Below are positions 52,701 to 61,718 of a stretch of DNA of 64,000 bases, piece by piece. Each line of letters starts with the position of its first letter. Within the stretch, counting starts at the first letter, position 1. Source of the DNA: Pedobacter hartonius (GTDB lineage Bacteria; Bacteroidota; Bacteroidia; Sphingobacteriales; Sphingobacteriaceae); contig NZ_FNRA01000010.1 in the NCBI RefSeq assembly GCF_900107535.1, positions 124,001 to 188,000 on the forward strand, given 5' to 3'. The notes under the pieces were generated by a model, which saw nothing but the letters and a program-made list of their open reading frames with translations, was not told where the DNA came from and made no database searches. The position numbers and the translations under genes are program-made.

Positions 52701-54038
52701 AAAACCAAATGCATTGACACCGGCAAGCCTGGGCAAACCAGATGCATCCCAGTCGCGCGCTTCCTGAACGGCGGCAAATCTCGTATCGCCCAGCTGCGCC
52801 AGTGGTGTCTGGCAATGTAAGGTTGGCGGAAGAATACCATGATATAAGGCCATTGCGGTCTTAATCAATCCAGCGATGCCACTTGCAGGCATTGCATGCC
52901 CGATATTTGATTTTACAGTACCTATTCCAGCCTTTGGCAGTGCCGGGTCATGACCAAAGAATTGTGCTAAAGTTTCCAGTTCCGTTTTATCACCCAGAGG
53001 TGTTCCGGTTCCATGGGCTTCGATATAACCAATATTCCCGGGATCCGCTCCTGCCTGTTCCCAGGCCTGGCGCATAGCGGCAAGCTGCCCTTTTACAGAA
53101 GGGCTCATCACACTGGTGCCGCTGCCATCACTGCTTATGCCAATGCCTTTCAACACTGCATATATCCTATCCCCGGCTTCAACTGCATCTTCCAGCCTTT
53201 TCAGCACCACAAAGCCACATCCTTCGCCAATCAGCAATCCATCCGCATTTTCATCAAAAGGAGTAATCTTCCCTTTTTTCGATAAAGCCCCCAGCTGGTT
53301 AAAGATGCTCCAGAAAGCTGCGTTTTGCCCCACATGCACACCGCCGGCAATTACCATATTACACCGGCCGCTGTTCAGTTCCTGTACTGCATGATCTACT
53401 GCAATGAGGGAGCTGGCACATGCAGCATCCAGCGTATAAGCTACCCCTCCGAGATTGAGTCTGTTCGCTACCAGCGAAGCCACCAGATTTGGGATCAGGC
53501 CCATTGCCGTATCAGGGCCGAAACGGCCTTTACGTAACTGAAATTCTTTCTTGACTTTCTCCAGTTCCGCAGCCTCCAGATGAGGAAGCAGGTCTTTCAG
53601 CACATTCACAATCTGCTCACCTGTCCTTACGATTTCGATGGCACGGGTAGCACCGGGCCCCGCATAGTTTCCTTTGCCAATGATGATCCCTGTTTTTTCC
53701 AGGGACAATTTCTTTTCAAAAACACCCGCATCTTCCAGTGCCTTATGCACCAGACTGAGTGTGATCAGATGATCCGGCTCTGTACCCTCTACCGCCAGCG
53801 GGAGAATGCCAAATTGTGCGGCATTAAATTCAACATCCGGGATGAAGCCCCCGCGGTTACAGTAAAAGCGGTCTACACCGGAAGAGCCTGTATCAAAATG
53901 TACCTGATCGATCCTTCCTTCCGGAACGGTCTGTATACAGTCTACCCTGTTGATAATATTTTCCCAGAACTTGCCGACATCCCCTGCACCCGGAAAAACG
54001 CAGGACATGCCAACAATAGCTACATCAGTTCTTTCCAT
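49770..54038 (-). CDS. Iterative PKS/PUFA-type synthase subunit: KS-AT-DH-PPTase
   Basis: A 1422-residue multidomain protein. KS: residues 4-455, with active Cys207 (LDAACASS), His342 (EAHGTGTPLGD) and His381 (SNIGHAMPASG), so fully catalytic and not a chain-length-factor remnant. AT: about 545-840, Ser615 in AAGHSLGEWLAS. A linker of about 100 residues follows. DH of double-hotdog type: about 950-1190, with His961 in YLMDHCLMRQPQGW and Asp1115 in LLDNAGQLFGLW. C-terminal Sfp-type phosphopantetheinyl transferase: about 1285-1422, with GIDMEHIEERS and FWVAKEAYGKYLG. No ACP and no KR are present, so it depends on the other synthase, whose gene ends one base before this start. A built-in PPTase is otherwise known from enediyne synthases. 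Confidence 0.9.
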   Translation of the reverse strand: MERTDVAIVGMSCVFPGAGDVGKFWENIINRVDCIQTVPEGRIDQVHFDTGSSGVDRFYCNRGGFIPDVEFNAAQFGILPLAVEGTEPDHLITLSLVHKALEDAGVFEKKLSLEKTGIIIGKGNYAGPGATRAIEIVRTGEQIVNVLKDLLPHLEAAELEKVKKEFQLRKGRFGPDTAMGLIPNLVASLVANRLNLGGVAYTLDAACASSLIAVDHAVQELNSGRCNMVIAGGVHVGQNAAFWSIFNQLGALSKKGKITPFDENADGLLIGEGCGFVVLKRLEDAVEAGDRIYAVLKGIGISSDGSGTSVMSPSVKGQLAAMRQAWEQAGADPGNIGYIEAHGTGTPLGDKTELETLAQFFGHDPALPKAGIGTVKSNIGHAMPASGIAGLIKTAMALYHGILPPTLHCQTPLAQLGDTRFAAVQEARDWDASGLPRLAGVNAFGFGGINAHAVLESYAAGGLKHQTPLQAKTDKVLLLARHSHEALMAALENTEDTPGDGQYRVAVFDPSPERIKKAIKIVSRNTPWRNKQDIWFTNEPLLQQGGKIAFVFPGLDGLAGAEADSVAEYFNIPQEKITGPAGLLNDALEVFNKSSIIDTALKKMGIWPDMAAGHSLGEWLASRSSGLVEESSVLQLLSKLNPETYELKDSRFIAVGLGIDQLQPLISNIEHLYLSNDNCPQQVILCGSNAAIEELLPVLKRRQIFHQVLPFQSGFHSPFIAERLDIILDGMSQLKFNKAQFPLWSATTLELYPDDIGSIMKLNVEHLIKPVRFRELTERLYAEGARVFIQVGSGGLTGFIDDTLRGKNISTISSSSPLRSGIAQLQRVLAALFAEGRPVDMKLMGDEKPVQAARKGIMLQLGLPLIYDFPGLKKLAIPAGQPLRKTVLPSAEHALMQVFHKNVEEMAEIQSELIQAFQNRERQSAVPAIGTVQPVPVTPVRASFSKKLDISLANSPYLMDHCLMRQPQGWTCVDDMDPVIPMTMIFELFGEIAAEQAAGELVQKIMNIKVFQWMNVTRPFQETITGEWKNEHLLRLNLERFAEAEVLLARQRAHPAVSDLDTGRSLNIQRTAAQIYEEHMFHGQAYQGIKKLIDVGNKGITGVIEGGTGKGSLLDNAGQLFGLWLQLTLPKDRIAFPVKIQEIAFFADFADQQGSFECTCQLTELNDEFATANFMIKRNNQIWATVTGWQNRRMGIDEPLWRVSMSPLNNYLSEEIAPGIFMFHQAYSRVVSWNFVLKRYFGQEEKKYYETLTPNRKKEWMISRIAVKDAVKNLLIRTKKEAYYPIEFEVRSNELHKPYLHGEMTEGIEISIAHKGTDAVGIAQYGRPVGIDMEHIEERSEGFYELVFSESEQLLLAGYEKNEWATRFWVAKEAYGKYLGKGLQGNPRTYIITGIRGEELRINDIFIQTIKHKNYIIGWTQS

Positions 54039-54039
54039 A

Positions 54040-57000
54040 TTACCAGTTGTTACCTGCCATGATCAGCACCTGACTCTCATTTCCATATTTCAGTTCGTTG
54101 AGGAAGATTTCCATACCATCCTGCAATGGAATAAGAGCTATACCTCTGCGTTCATATTCTTTTTCAAGCGTAGTGGATACCATTCCTGCTCCTTTCCATG
54201 GCCCCCAGTTGATAGACATCACTTTTCCGCTGATCTTTTCGTTTAATGCCCAGGCATACCTGTCCATTACGCTATTTGCCGCTGCATAGTCGGTCTGCCC
54301 GCGGTTACCATACACCGAAGCGATGCTGGAGAAGAAGACCATGAACTGGGTTTCAGGACGTAACTGCTCTGCCAATACCCGTAAAGGAGTAACTTTTGTC
54401 TCAAAGACCCTTTTGAAAGAGTCTACGCTTTTGGCATTGAACAGTTTATCTTCCAGTAAACCGGCGCCGTGTATCACTCCGTCAATTCTTCCGTATTCCT
54501 CATAAACGCTGTTGATAAACCGGCTTAGGCCTTCTTCATCACGCAGGTCCAGTGAGGCATAAGAGACTGCAGATCCGCTTTTTTCGAGTGACCTGATGGT
54601 TTCCAGGATCTGGTTGTTCTTATCAATCCGCGAGGTCTCACGTTCTATCTCTGCAGGTTTTTTCAACTCTCCCTTACGGATCAGGTATTCCCTGATCTCT
54701 TCTTTTGTTTTCAGGAAAGAAAACTGCTCCAGGCCGTTTGATAGTGGGTCTGACGAGCGCCCTACAAGGATATACCGGCAGGGATAATCCTTCGCCAGGT
54801 GGGTGATCAGGTTAGAGGTAATCCCCTGTCCGCCACCGAACACGAGCACCACGGCATCTTTGTCCAGCTGGATATCAGCTGCGCGCGGCTCAGCCGGCAA
54901 TGCTGAAGGAACCGGCTCCAGCGTTTGCCGTACATTGTCCTGGTAAATCACCTCTGAAGGCTGGTCAAAGCTGAGTACTTCATTTAAAACGATGACAGCG
55001 ATCTCCTCAGACGGCAGTTTCGTGGTTAAACTCACGAGTCTGCATTTGGTATGCTCATATTCCTTATCCAGGCTTTTGAATAAACCTGAATAACCCTGAA
55101 AGCGTCTCAGCAACGCAGCGTCTGCCTGCCCGTCAACGGAACTTTTGGTATCGGAAATAAAGTATACCCATTTGAGCTCCTCAAAATTAAGTTCCCTGAT
55201 CATTCCGATATAGTCTATGATGTTCTGCTGCTGAACCGAAGCAAACATGTTCAGGATGATCAGTCCGCGGTAACCATTAAGAGGCTCACCGATGGATACG
55301 ATGTCTGCAGCTGCACCATGTTGTTCGAATAATGTTTTGATGGCGCCTGCCTGCGGCCCGCCGTCATCGGTGACCGCGAAGCGCAATCCGTTGAGGACAA
55401 CCTCTTCAGTAAACACCGGTCTGGCATCGGTGAGCTCAAAGCGAAGCCTGAATACCGCATCTGCCGGAACGGCATTTACAATGCTTTCTTCAATGATTTT
55501 TTTAGCCGCCGTTACCGGCTCAAAATTTTCAGCCTCGATCTTCGAGATCAGGCTGACCAGGCCACTGAGTGTTTTAATTGCCGCAAGGTTCTCCATGATA
55601 TCTTCTGCACCGTCATCTGCCACACGGAATCCTATCTTATCCTTCATTTCGGCAATGATCTCCATCCGTTTGATTGAATCAATGCTCAGGTCAGCTTCCA
55701 GATCAAGGTCAAGTCCAAGCATTTCCTGCGGATAGCCGGTTTTTTCGCTTACAGCATGCAGCAATGCCGCCTGTATATCTGCTGCCGTGAACCTGTGCCT
55801 GTCTACCGTCAGCGTCATCTCAGCATTTTCGGGGATGGCAGTTCCCGCAGTTGAAACTGCATTATCATTGATCCAGTTTACCAGTCCGCTTAAGGTCTTA
55901 ATCCCTGCCAGCTCTTCCATAGCAGCATCCTCAGTTTTATCCGAATGGTTAAACCCTCCCAATGCCGTGCGTAAAGTGCCAATGATTTCCATCCGTTTGA
56001 TCGAATCAATACTCAGGTCAGCTTCCAGGTCCATCTCCATTCCGAGCATCTCCTGGGGATAGCCGGTTTTGTCGCTCACGATCTGCAGCAATACCATATT
56101 TACATCCAGGTGGATCACCGGCGGTGTAAAATCCATTTCTGCCTGCAGCACCACAGGATTTTTGACCATCACTTCGGCCGGCGCCAGCTGCTGCTGGTTT
56201 AACTGGGGGAATTGCTGCTGAAAGGCCATTGGATTATCTGCAGGAATATGTTGTCCAAGGAACTTCAGCATGACATCCCGCTGTGCCTGAATCATCATTT
56301 TCATTCCGTTCAGGTATTCCTGCATCATCAATTCTGTGCTGTGAGATGGCATATTGATGTGCTCCGTTTTCTTTTCGTTAATTTTCATTTTTAGCGGTTG
56401 TATGATAGGTGGGGCGCCATATGCAGGAAGTTCTCCTACAGAAGGAAAAGCATGCTGCCCGTTGACCAGCCAGATTGCCGCGCTCTTTTTATATTTCCCG
56501 GCATCATCCAGGTCAAGCAGCTCACAATCACGTCCTTCGAAGAGTTTTTCCAGCTTCACATTCCGTCCTGCCGCCATATAGGAGGCCAGGGTGCAGAGCA
56601 GGTGCGTCATTTTATTATGTCCGCTGTCTTCCGTATGCAGCAGCAGCTCATCCCTGCCAAGGCATGCTTTTGTGAGTGTGCTGAGTACTTTTCCCGGCCC
56701 AACTTCAATAAAGATCCTGGCCCCGTCAGCATACATTTGCTGAACCTGAGCGGAAAATTGCACCGGTTTCACTAAATGATCCGTCAGCCTTTCTTTTACG
56801 GCTTCAGCCTCCGGGGGATAATGTTCCGCTGTAGTATTAGACCACACCGGCAAGGTCAGGTCATTAAATTTCACCTCATCTAAAACTGACTGGTACAGCA
56901 TTTTGGATCCTGATACCAGGGGACTGTGGAACGCACAGGCCACTTCAAGGGGTCTGAAGGAGATTTTAGCCGATTTCAGCAGCTCTCCGAATTTTTTTAT

Positions 57001-60000
57001 AGCCGGTGTGGTACCGGCGAACACGATCTGCGATGGCGAATTGTAGTTTACCGCATAGACATCTTCCCAGCCCCCGATCAGCCTGAGTATATCTTCCTCT
57101 GTACTGTTTACGGCAACCATGGCCCCAGAATCTTCCCCTTCCACTGCATCCAGAATTGCAGCAGCCCTCTTTTCACTCAGTGATACCAGCTGATCTTCGT
57201 CAAATGCCCCTGCAAAACATAAGGCAGGTAACTCGCCATAACTGTGACCGGCAACCATATCAGGCTCAATGCCGAGCACTCTCAAAAAGCTGGCAATGGC
57301 AAGATCCACGATGCCCAGTAAGGGCTGTGCCATACGTGTATCTTTAATCCGCTCTTTCTGGGTTTTTAGTCCTGCCTCATCAAACACAGTGCTCGGGAAA
57401 AGCACTTTTTCATATTCGCTGTTCCCGCTCAAAAGCTTGCGCATCACAGGGAATACCACAAAAAGATCTCTCGCCATGTTGATCCGCTGACTGCCCTGCC
57501 CCGGGAACATAAAGGCTACTTTACCTTCTTTTCTGTGGGTGACGAAGGTTTCCCTGCTTTCAATTCCTGATAAAGCGAGGTCGATCTTCATGCTCAGATC
57601 TTCGGCACTATTGGCCACAATGCTGAGCTGTATAGTTCTTGCATTCCCGGTAGCCAGACTGTAGGCTATATTTTTCAGGGCTATGCTGTCATTTTCTTCC
57701 AGCAGGGTCTTTACTGACATCAGTACCACCCTCGCCTGGTCATAATTTTCACCCCTAAAAACAAACAACTCTGAAGGCCATGATTTTAGAATGGGATACT
57801 GATCAGAAACCACATGGCTGCTTTCAATAACAGCGTGGAAATTTGTTCCGCCAAAACCAAAAGCACTGATCCCGGCATGCCGCTTATCTTCCATCCAGAG
57901 GCCCGCGGCCGTATGAAAAGCAAAAGGGCTTGTTTCAGCGTTGTAATAATCATTTGGCACCTTTAGGTTAAGGGTAGGTGGTTTAACCCCATAATAAGCA
58001 GACAGCGTTGCTTTGATCAGACCTGCCAGCCCCGCAGCACACTTGGTATGCCCGATCTGTGTTTTTACAGAGCCCAGGTGTGTCTGACCGGCAAGGGCTC
58101 CGGACTGGTTCATCATTTCAGTCAGTGCGCTCAGCTCTGTCCTGTCCCCAACCACGGTTCCCGTTCCATGCGCCTCCACCAGTCCGAGTGCAAGTGGTGA
58201 GATTCCCGCCTGTTCATATGCACGCTCCAACGCTTTTACCTGTCCTGATTTCCTCGGTGCGGTAAGGCCCAGGCTCTTGCCATCGCTTGAACCTCCTACG
58301 CCCTGGATCAGGGCATAAACGGTATCGCCATCTCTTACCGCATCCTCATGTCGTTTCAATACCAGGATGGCAATACCTTCGCCAAGGGCTATACCATCAG
58401 CTTCAGCATCGAAAGTAGCACATTTCCCTTTCCGGGATAAGGCATGCGTGCTGGAGAACATCAGGTAATCGTTAATACCATTGTGAAGGTCTGCACCACC
58501 GGCAAGTACCATATCAGATTTTCCCAGTGCCAGTTCCTGGCAGGCCAGATCTATTGCTGCCAGCGAGGAGGCACATGCGGCATCTACAGTAAAGTTACGG
58601 CCGCCAAGATTGAGCCTGTTGGTGATCCTTCCGGAGATCACATTCGCCAGGATGCCCGGAAAAGAATCTTCCGTCATCTTTGGCAGCGCTTCATCCATTT
58701 CTGCCGGCATTTCTCCGAATACCTGCTTGGTGAAACACCTGAAACTATAGCTGTTGGCCAGATCGTTACCTCCTTCAGCACCGATAACCACCGATACATT
58801 CTCAGCATCGAAATTCCCGTCGGCATAACCGGCCTTCTCCAGGGCTCTTTTTGCCACCAGTAAAGTCAGCAATTGTGTGGGATCTATAGCCGCAAGTGAT
58901 TTGGGCGGTATGCCAAATTCCAGCGGGTCAAAGTCAATGGTGGGAATAAACCCGCCCCATTTGGAATGCGACATATCCGCTGCTTCAGACTCAGGATCAT
59001 AGTACAGTGCTTTATTCCAGCGTTCATCGGGAACCTCTGTAATGGAATCTGTCCCCAATATGATATTACGCCAGTACTCATCTATATTTTTTGCTCCCGG
59101 AAAGATACATTCCATACCAACAATGGCTACCTTCAAAGACTTGTCTTCTCTTTCGGGCAGTGCCGCCAGAACGGCATCTTCAACATACCTGTAATTTCTT
59201 TCGGCTATCTCCTGATGCAGTTCAAGCACCGGCACTATTTTATTACATAGCGAAGCTACCTGACCGATCATATACATGCCCAGTTGCAGCTGTCCAGCTT
59301 CAGCTATGTTTTTAAGCTCATCACCTCTGCGTTCTATTCCTTTTGCTGCGATGCGCAGCCTGCCTACATTCAGCGTTTCCAGCTGCGCCCAGATCTCTTT
59401 TTTGTCTACACCCAACTGCTGAAGCTTTTCCTTTTCCTGGTTAAAGAAGGTAGCAAAAGGTGAGTTCAGGCACCTGGTTTCATGTCCGGGAGCAGTTTCC
59501 AGCAGCACAGTATCGCTGGCAGAGACGGCCTGCTGCTGAAATCCCGGCAGGATAGCACCTGTACTGACTGCTTCAAGTGTATACAGATAAGAAGTCCCCA
59601 TCAGTACCCCCACTTTCATTCCCCTGGCAGCCAGTGGCGCAACCATCACTGCAATAAATGAGGCCGATAAAGCATCATGGATTCCGCCGGCAAAAAACAC
59701 GCTGATCTCTTCGGGATGATCTTCCTTTAATAAACGTTCAATTTGTTTTTCCCAGAGCACCATACTGGACAGCGGCCCTACATGTCCGCCGCACTCCCGG
59801 CCTTCAAAGACAAACCTCCGGGCACCTTCTTTTAAAAACATATCCAGCAGTGATACCGAAGGCACATGGAGGAACGTCTTAATGCCCAGCTTCTCGAGCG
59901 ATTTTGCCTGCGATGGCCTTCCTCCTGCAATGAGCACCACGGGAGGCATAGCCTCCTTAATATATTCCATCTGTTCGTCCCGCAATTCCTGCGGGGCAAA

Positions 60001-61068
60001 TCCAAGTATGCCTATTCCCCAGGTTTTACTGCCGGCTAATGCTTTGGTTTCCCGGATCAGCTCCTTTGCACGTTCTCCCTTCAGTAAAGAGAGCGCGATA
60101 AAAGGTAAGGCTCCGGCTGCGGCTACGGCATCTGCAAATGGGGCGACATCACTCACCCTCGTCATAGGCCCCTGTGCTATCGGATAAGTAATGTTCAGAT
60201 CCTGCGCCATTGCATTTCCCGGGCTGATCACATTGATGGCTTTGGCTTGCTTCAGATGCCCGTGGACAGCTTCATGAATGGCCGGGATCAGCCGGTCAAG
60301 CTTTTTATACCGGTTCAGAAAATCTGCTGAGACAGCAACATCCTGGCCTAAAGGCAGGTAACTATTCTCCAGATCAAGATCTGTAAGATATCCATCAAGA
60401 TCATCCTCCGTATCCTGGGAGCTGAGTACGGGTGAGTTGGGTCTTACGAGAACACGGAAGTTTCCAAAGAGCCTGGTTTCGTTACCGCTTAGCTTTTCAC
60501 ATACCTGCTTTAGAGCTGCGGGGGCAGAACACTCAGGGAAAAGTGCCAGCTGGCTATCCAGAACTACTCCTTTTGCGCCCAAAGCAACTAATGCTGCTGC
60601 AGTATGTATGCCCACGCCACCCTGTACATAAATGTCGATATCCTTAACTTCGTTGATCACACGCTGAAACAACACAAATGAAGATTCGTATCCCACCTTT
60701 CCTGCGCCTTCATTTCCTTTTACAATGATAGCATGAGCCCCGGCTGCCCTGGCATTCCTGGCTTCTTCGATCGTATGCACCTGATAAAACAGCTGAACAT
60801 GTTCTGCAGCAGATATTTTTAAACCATACGGCAAAACAATTAGGTTTACCTGCTCAGGAAGGATGAGCCCCGCAGCATCGCCTGAAACGATGCAGACACC
60901 AAAGTTACCTGGATGCATAAGGGATAACTGTCCGAGTGCCCCCGCAGCGACGGCCATATCTCTGCCGAGATGAAGTACAGGAAAAGCTTTGGCACGTGAT
61001 AATTGGAGAGTAAGATGTACATCCGGTTTCTCAAACGGAGTAATCCCGAGAGTAGTAAGAGCTTTCAT
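54040..61068 (-). CDS. Iterative PKS/PUFA-type synthase subunit: (NMO)2-KS-AT-ACP-ACP-KR
   Basis: A 2342-residue protein. Residues 1-210 form a nitronate-monooxygenase-like half (IIVKGNEGAGKVGYESSF, YVQGGVGIHTAAALVALGAK). Residues 275-620 form a second, fuller one (YPIAQGPMTRVSDVAPFADA, FEGRECGGHVGPLSS) like the PfaD flavin enoyl reductase. KS: 644-1085, Cys832 (VDAACASS), His967 (EAHGTGT), His1007. AT: about 1185-1510, Ser1276 (GHSYGE). Two ACPs share LEADLSIDSIKRMEII, with Ser1689 and Ser1798. KR: structural part about 1870-2060, catalytic part 2070-2342 with FGGGQGITSN, Ser2248 and Tyr2261 (TDYAAAN). The KS-AT-ACPn-KR order is that of PfaA. The gene heads the cluster. Confidence 0.92.
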   Translation of the reverse strand: MKALTTLGITPFEKPDVHLTLQLSRAKAFPVLHLGRDMAVAAGALGQLSLMHPGNFGVCIVSGDAAGLILPEQVNLIVLPYGLKISAAEHVQLFYQVHTIEEARNARAAGAHAIIVKGNEGAGKVGYESSFVLFQRVINEVKDIDIYVQGGVGIHTAAALVALGAKGVVLDSQLALFPECSAPAALKQVCEKLSGNETRLFGNFRVLVRPNSPVLSSQDTEDDLDGYLTDLDLENSYLPLGQDVAVSADFLNRYKKLDRLIPAIHEAVHGHLKQAKAINVISPGNAMAQDLNITYPIAQGPMTRVSDVAPFADAVAAAGALPFIALSLLKGERAKELIRETKALAGSKTWGIGILGFAPQELRDEQMEYIKEAMPPVVLIAGGRPSQAKSLEKLGIKTFLHVPSVSLLDMFLKEGARRFVFEGRECGGHVGPLSSMVLWEKQIERLLKEDHPEEISVFFAGGIHDALSASFIAVMVAPLAARGMKVGVLMGTSYLYTLEAVSTGAILPGFQQQAVSASDTVLLETAPGHETRCLNSPFATFFNQEKEKLQQLGVDKKEIWAQLETLNVGRLRIAAKGIERRGDELKNIAEAGQLQLGMYMIGQVASLCNKIVPVLELHQEIAERNYRYVEDAVLAALPEREDKSLKVAIVGMECIFPGAKNIDEYWRNIILGTDSITEVPDERWNKALYYDPESEAADMSHSKWGGFIPTIDFDPLEFGIPPKSLAAIDPTQLLTLLVAKRALEKAGYADGNFDAENVSVVIGAEGGNDLANSYSFRCFTKQVFGEMPAEMDEALPKMTEDSFPGILANVISGRITNRLNLGGRNFTVDAACASSLAAIDLACQELALGKSDMVLAGGADLHNGINDYLMFSSTHALSRKGKCATFDAEADGIALGEGIAILVLKRHEDAVRDGDTVYALIQGVGGSSDGKSLGLTAPRKSGQVKALERAYEQAGISPLALGLVEAHGTGTVVGDRTELSALTEMMNQSGALAGQTHLGSVKTQIGHTKCAAGLAGLIKATLSAYYGVKPPTLNLKVPNDYYNAETSPFAFHTAAGLWMEDKRHAGISAFGFGGTNFHAVIESSHVVSDQYPILKSWPSELFVFRGENYDQARVVLMSVKTLLEENDSIALKNIAYSLATGNARTIQLSIVANSAEDLSMKIDLALSGIESRETFVTHRKEGKVAFMFPGQGSQRINMARDLFVVFPVMRKLLSGNSEYEKVLFPSTVFDEAGLKTQKERIKDTRMAQPLLGIVDLAIASFLRVLGIEPDMVAGHSYGELPALCFAGAFDEDQLVSLSEKRAAAILDAVEGEDSGAMVAVNSTEEDILRLIGGWEDVYAVNYNSPSQIVFAGTTPAIKKFGELLKSAKISFRPLEVACAFHSPLVSGSKMLYQSVLDEVKFNDLTLPVWSNTTAEHYPPEAEAVKERLTDHLVKPVQFSAQVQQMYADGARIFIEVGPGKVLSTLTKACLGRDELLLHTEDSGHNKMTHLLCTLASYMAAGRNVKLEKLFEGRDCELLDLDDAGKYKKSAAIWLVNGQHAFPSVGELPAYGAPPIIQPLKMKINEKKTEHINMPSHSTELMMQEYLNGMKMMIQAQRDVMLKFLGQHIPADNPMAFQQQFPQLNQQQLAPAEVMVKNPVVLQAEMDFTPPVIHLDVNMVLLQIVSDKTGYPQEMLGMEMDLEADLSIDSIKRMEIIGTLRTALGGFNHSDKTEDAAMEELAGIKTLSGLVNWINDNAVSTAGTAIPENAEMTLTVDRHRFTAADIQAALLHAVSEKTGYPQEMLGLDLDLEADLSIDSIKRMEIIAEMKDKIGFRVADDGAEDIMENLAAIKTLSGLVSLISKIEAENFEPVTAAKKIIEESIVNAVPADAVFRLRFELTDARPVFTEEVVLNGLRFAVTDDGGPQAGAIKTLFEQHGAAADIVSIGEPLNGYRGLIILNMFASVQQQNIIDYIGMIRELNFEELKWVYFISDTKSSVDGQADAALLRRFQGYSGLFKSLDKEYEHTKCRLVSLTTKLPSEEIAVIVLNEVLSFDQPSEVIYQDNVRQTLEPVPSALPAEPRAADIQLDKDAVVLVFGGGQGITSNLITHLAKDYPCRYILVGRSSDPLSNGLEQFSFLKTKEEIREYLIRKGELKKPAEIERETSRIDKNNQILETIRSLEKSGSAVSYASLDLRDEEGLSRFINSVYEEYGRIDGVIHGAGLLEDKLFNAKSVDSFKRVFETKVTPLRVLAEQLRPETQFMVFFSSIASVYGNRGQTDYAAANSVMDRYAWALNEKISGKVMSINWGPWKGAGMVSTTLEKEYERRGIALIPLQDGMEIFLNELKYGNESQVLIMAGNNW

Positions 61069-61370
61069 ATCAATAAATAATAGTTGTTACTTTTCAAATG
61101 GTTAAACTAATAGTAGAAACAACAGGATATAATACTTGCTATTTTAAATATATAAATGTCTGAACAATATATATTTTTAACTATTTTAGCGTTAACTGAC
61201 ATAAATCTATAGATTTATAATTAAATCTATAAACGTTTTTATTTAGTATCAGAAATTTTACAATTCTCATTGAGATAAATATTTACTGATTTAACTACTT
61301 GAAATTCAGATTAAATAGTGAACAAAATGAATAACCCCAGGAATGAGGCATTAAAACGTTTTCCAGGATA

Positions 61371-61378
61371 CAAATTTA
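61371..61378 (-). promoter_or_regulatory. Candidate -7 box (TAAATTTG) for the synthase cluster
   Basis: Read on the minus strand this is TAAATTTG, a match to TAnnTTTG, about 300 bases before the first synthase ATG. No clear -33 TTTG is present at the right spacing, and in such AT-rich DNA the match could be chance. Confidence 0.3.
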
Positions 61379-61626
61379 ATACTGAATTAACATTAACATT
61401 AAAGAAACATTAAGATAAAATTTTGTATTCAGTTTTATTCATTCCTGTTCATTTTAAAAATTACTTTCAGGTGACAAAAGATTTGTAGGAGTTCAAACCA
61501 GACAAATTTCATTACCAAAGTAATCAGCAACCTAATTATAGCAAAGCAGGGAAGGAAACAGCGGCCGCTAAAGGGTTTAGCACACCTAAAAACATTTATC
61601 TGCAGGTCAGATTACAGACAGGCCTT

Positions 61627-61669
61627 AAAAGAAGCTCCCCTACCAGTAAAGAACGCCGGCAGGGAAGCT
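61627..61669 (-). terminator. Rho-independent terminator of the alpha-galactosidase gene
   Basis: On the minus strand a 12-bp stem (61669-61658 with 61644-61633, two G-U pairs) with a 13-base loop is followed by TCTTTT. It starts about 50 bases after the stop codon and separates the gene from the synthase cluster. Confidence 0.75.
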
Positions 61670-61718
61670 AAAATTAATTTACAGGAAATATTCAGCCGCA
61701 CATTTATAACATGAGCCG

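Larger units (their letters stand above)
61069..61718. other. 650-base intergenic region upstream of the synthase cluster
   Basis: No gene is supported here. The right end holds the terminator of the alpha-galactosidase gene (61627-61669). The remaining 550 bases are strongly AT-rich, long enough for several regulator sites, and should contain the promoter of the 18-kb cluster. No inverted-repeat leader of the 40258/46289 kind was found in it. Confidence 0.5.

Noticed and set aside
54040..61068. A true omega-3 PUFA (EPA/DHA) synthase
   Set aside because: The KS-AT-ACP-KR order fits PfaA, but a PfaC-type chain-length factor and the FabA-like tandem dehydratases are absent, only two ACPs are present, and the locus has glycosyl- and acyltransferases instead.
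43178..61068. Flexirubin or aryl-polyene cluster
   Set aside because: No ammonia-lyase or type II KS/CLF pair, 3-ketoacyl-ACP enzymes or outer-membrane lipoprotein carrier genes of those systems are present; ketosynthases here are of large iterative type.
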